A DNA stretch of 56,418 nucleotides from contig CALABS010000049.1 in NCBI GenBank assembly GCA_937887565.1, forward strand, positions 1 to 56,418, in the 5' to 3' direction. A program made the position numbers and the translations under genes. The stretch is from an uncultured Rhodospirillaceae bacterium. Lineage in GTDB: Bacteria; Pseudomonadota; Alphaproteobacteria; Rhodospirillales; Magnetospirillaceae. Shown here one piece after another: positions 55,603 through 56,418 of the stretch (its first letter is position 1; every line of letters starts with the position of its first letter). Below the pieces are notes generated by a model. That model searched no databases and was not told where the DNA came from. It was given only the letters and a program-made list of their open reading frames with translations.

Positions 55603-56418
55603 ATGACGGACACCTGCATCGTTCTCGGCGCCTGGAACGGCCGCCCCTTGCGCGAGCGCACCCTGCAGCCGGTGCTGGTGATCGGCCCCACCGGCTCGGG
55701 CAAGACCACCACCACGGTGCTGCCTACCCTGTTCGCCGGCTGGCGCGAGAGCGCCGTCGTCTGGGACTTCAAGGGCGCCATGGCCGGCGACAGCGGGGCG
55801 GCGCGCGAGCGCTTCGGCGACGTCATCGTGCTCGACCTCGCCCGGCCCGGCGGTCCCCGCTACAACCCGCTGATGGCGGTGCGGCCCGGCCCGCATCTGG
55901 TGCCGGACTGCCAGCACGCCGCCCGCATCCTCACCGAGGGCGAGAAGGAGGGGCACTGGCGCAACGCCGCCTTCTCCTACCTCACCGGCGTCTTCGTCTA
56001 CCTGCTCACCGCGGCGGCCGATTCCGAGAAGTCGCTGGCCGGGGCGCGGCGGCACATCCTGCTCGGCGACGACGGGCTGACGCTGATGCTGGCCGAGGGC
56101 GTCCACCCGACCGCCCAGCGCGCCGCCCAGGAGCTGTGGGACAAGAGCGTCGCCGCTGACGCCGAGACGCCTGATGAGGATGGGAAGACGAACGCGCCGG
56201 CCCGCAAGGGCGGGCGGGGTGGGGCGATCGACAAGAGCCTGCATTACCGCAAGTCGGTCTACGTCACCGCCTCGGTCCTGCTCGCCGAGTTCGAAGATTC
56301 CGTCCTGGAGGCACAGACCGCCGCCAGCGACTTCTCGATTTCCGACCTCGTGGCCGGCGAGCAGCCGGTGACGCTCTACATCGTCGCCCGGCCGATGGAC
56401 GCGCGGCGCCTGCGCCGG
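55603..56418 (+). CDS. traG: Type IV coupling protein ATPase (VirD4/TraG), truncated by the window end
   Basis: 272 codons to the window edge. VLVIGPTGSGKTTTTVLPTL contains the Walker A (28-35), and VVWDFKGAMAGDSG, RYNPLMAVRPG and the FSISDLVAGEQPVTLYIVAR region are typical of TraG/VirD4. It connects relaxase-bound DNA to the transfer channel. GGGAGGCGG upstream gives it its own ribosome site. The membrane part is in the preceding gene. Confidence 0.9.
   Translation, partial: MTDTCIVLGAWNGRPLRERTLQPVLVIGPTGSGKTTTTVLPTLFAGWRESAVVWDFKGAMAGDSGAARERFGDVIVLDLARPGGPRYNPLMAVRPGPHLVPDCQHAARILTEGEKEGHWRNAAFSYLTGVFVYLLTAAADSEKSLAGARRHILLGDDGLTLMLAEGVHPTAQRAAQELWDKSVAADAETPDEDGKTNAPARKGGRGGAIDKSLHYRKSVYVTASVLLAEFEDSVLEAQTAASDFSISDLVAGEQPVTLYIVARPMDARRLRR

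Overview
The window reads as part of a large integrative and conjugative element (ICE), or a plasmid-like relative, in a GC-rich alphaproteobacterium, most likely Azospirillum or a close relative. The basis is the very high GC of the backbone, the initiator-tRNA type at the left edge, and the backbone gene set (ArdC, long ParB, strawberry-notch helicase-methylase, Toprim protein, DUF2493, DUF736, DUF2285 proteins, RepA/ParA, relaxase, coupling protein). The species is an inference. Gene names come from motif recognition by eye, not from database searches.

Layout. (1) 1-54: 3' part of an initiator tRNA-fMet gene with a terminator. (2) 0.3-16.3 kb: a variable, damaged region. Two recD2 helicase fragments share a ~532-bp direct repeat and bracket a 9.6-kb module (NERD-NTPase, kelch remnant, SF1 helicase, two unknown genes). 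It is followed by an IS21 istB remnant, a solitary type I-C-like CRISPR repeat, an orphan PD-(D/E)xK nuclease, a GIY-YIG protein and a broken DUF6915 gene. (3) 16.5-28.7 kb: plus-strand backbone operon(s) running from ArdC to DUF2493. (4) 28.8-45.1 kb: a defence-type island framed by a 31-bp imperfect inverted repeat. It holds an AAA ATPase/subtilisin-like protease pair, a five-gene GTPase system (GAP1, two DO-GTPases, GASH, metallophosphoesterase) and a broken exonuclease-RecQ-UvrD gene. (5) 45.2-48 kb: small regulators and a flavin reductase. (6) 48.2-56.4 kb: the control, replication and transfer end of the element.

The most interesting part is 49.6-51.6 kb. An XRE regulator is divergent from a small DUF2285 protein. 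It is followed by a two-frame DUF6499/DUF2285 gene whose frames join exactly by a +1 slip at TTT_C, and then an excisionase-like gene. This matches the QseC-QseM-FseA-RdfS circuit of the Mesorhizobium symbiosis island, where +1 ribosomal frameshifting makes the excision activator FseA. Downstream lie RepA with an origin-like sequence in its tail, ParA, a ribbon-helix-helix-like protein, a second ParA with a degenerate P-loop, an oriT-like inverted repeat, a relaxase and a coupling protein split over two reading frames. The genes suggest a mobile element that controls its own excision, replicates and partitions while extrachromosomal, transfers by conjugation, and carries several anti-phage or conflict modules as cargo.

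A second unexpected feature is a ~195-bp structured leader present twice, before the DUF2493 gene (27.6 kb) and the DUF736 gene (48.2 kb), with conserved stems and one compensatory base-pair change.
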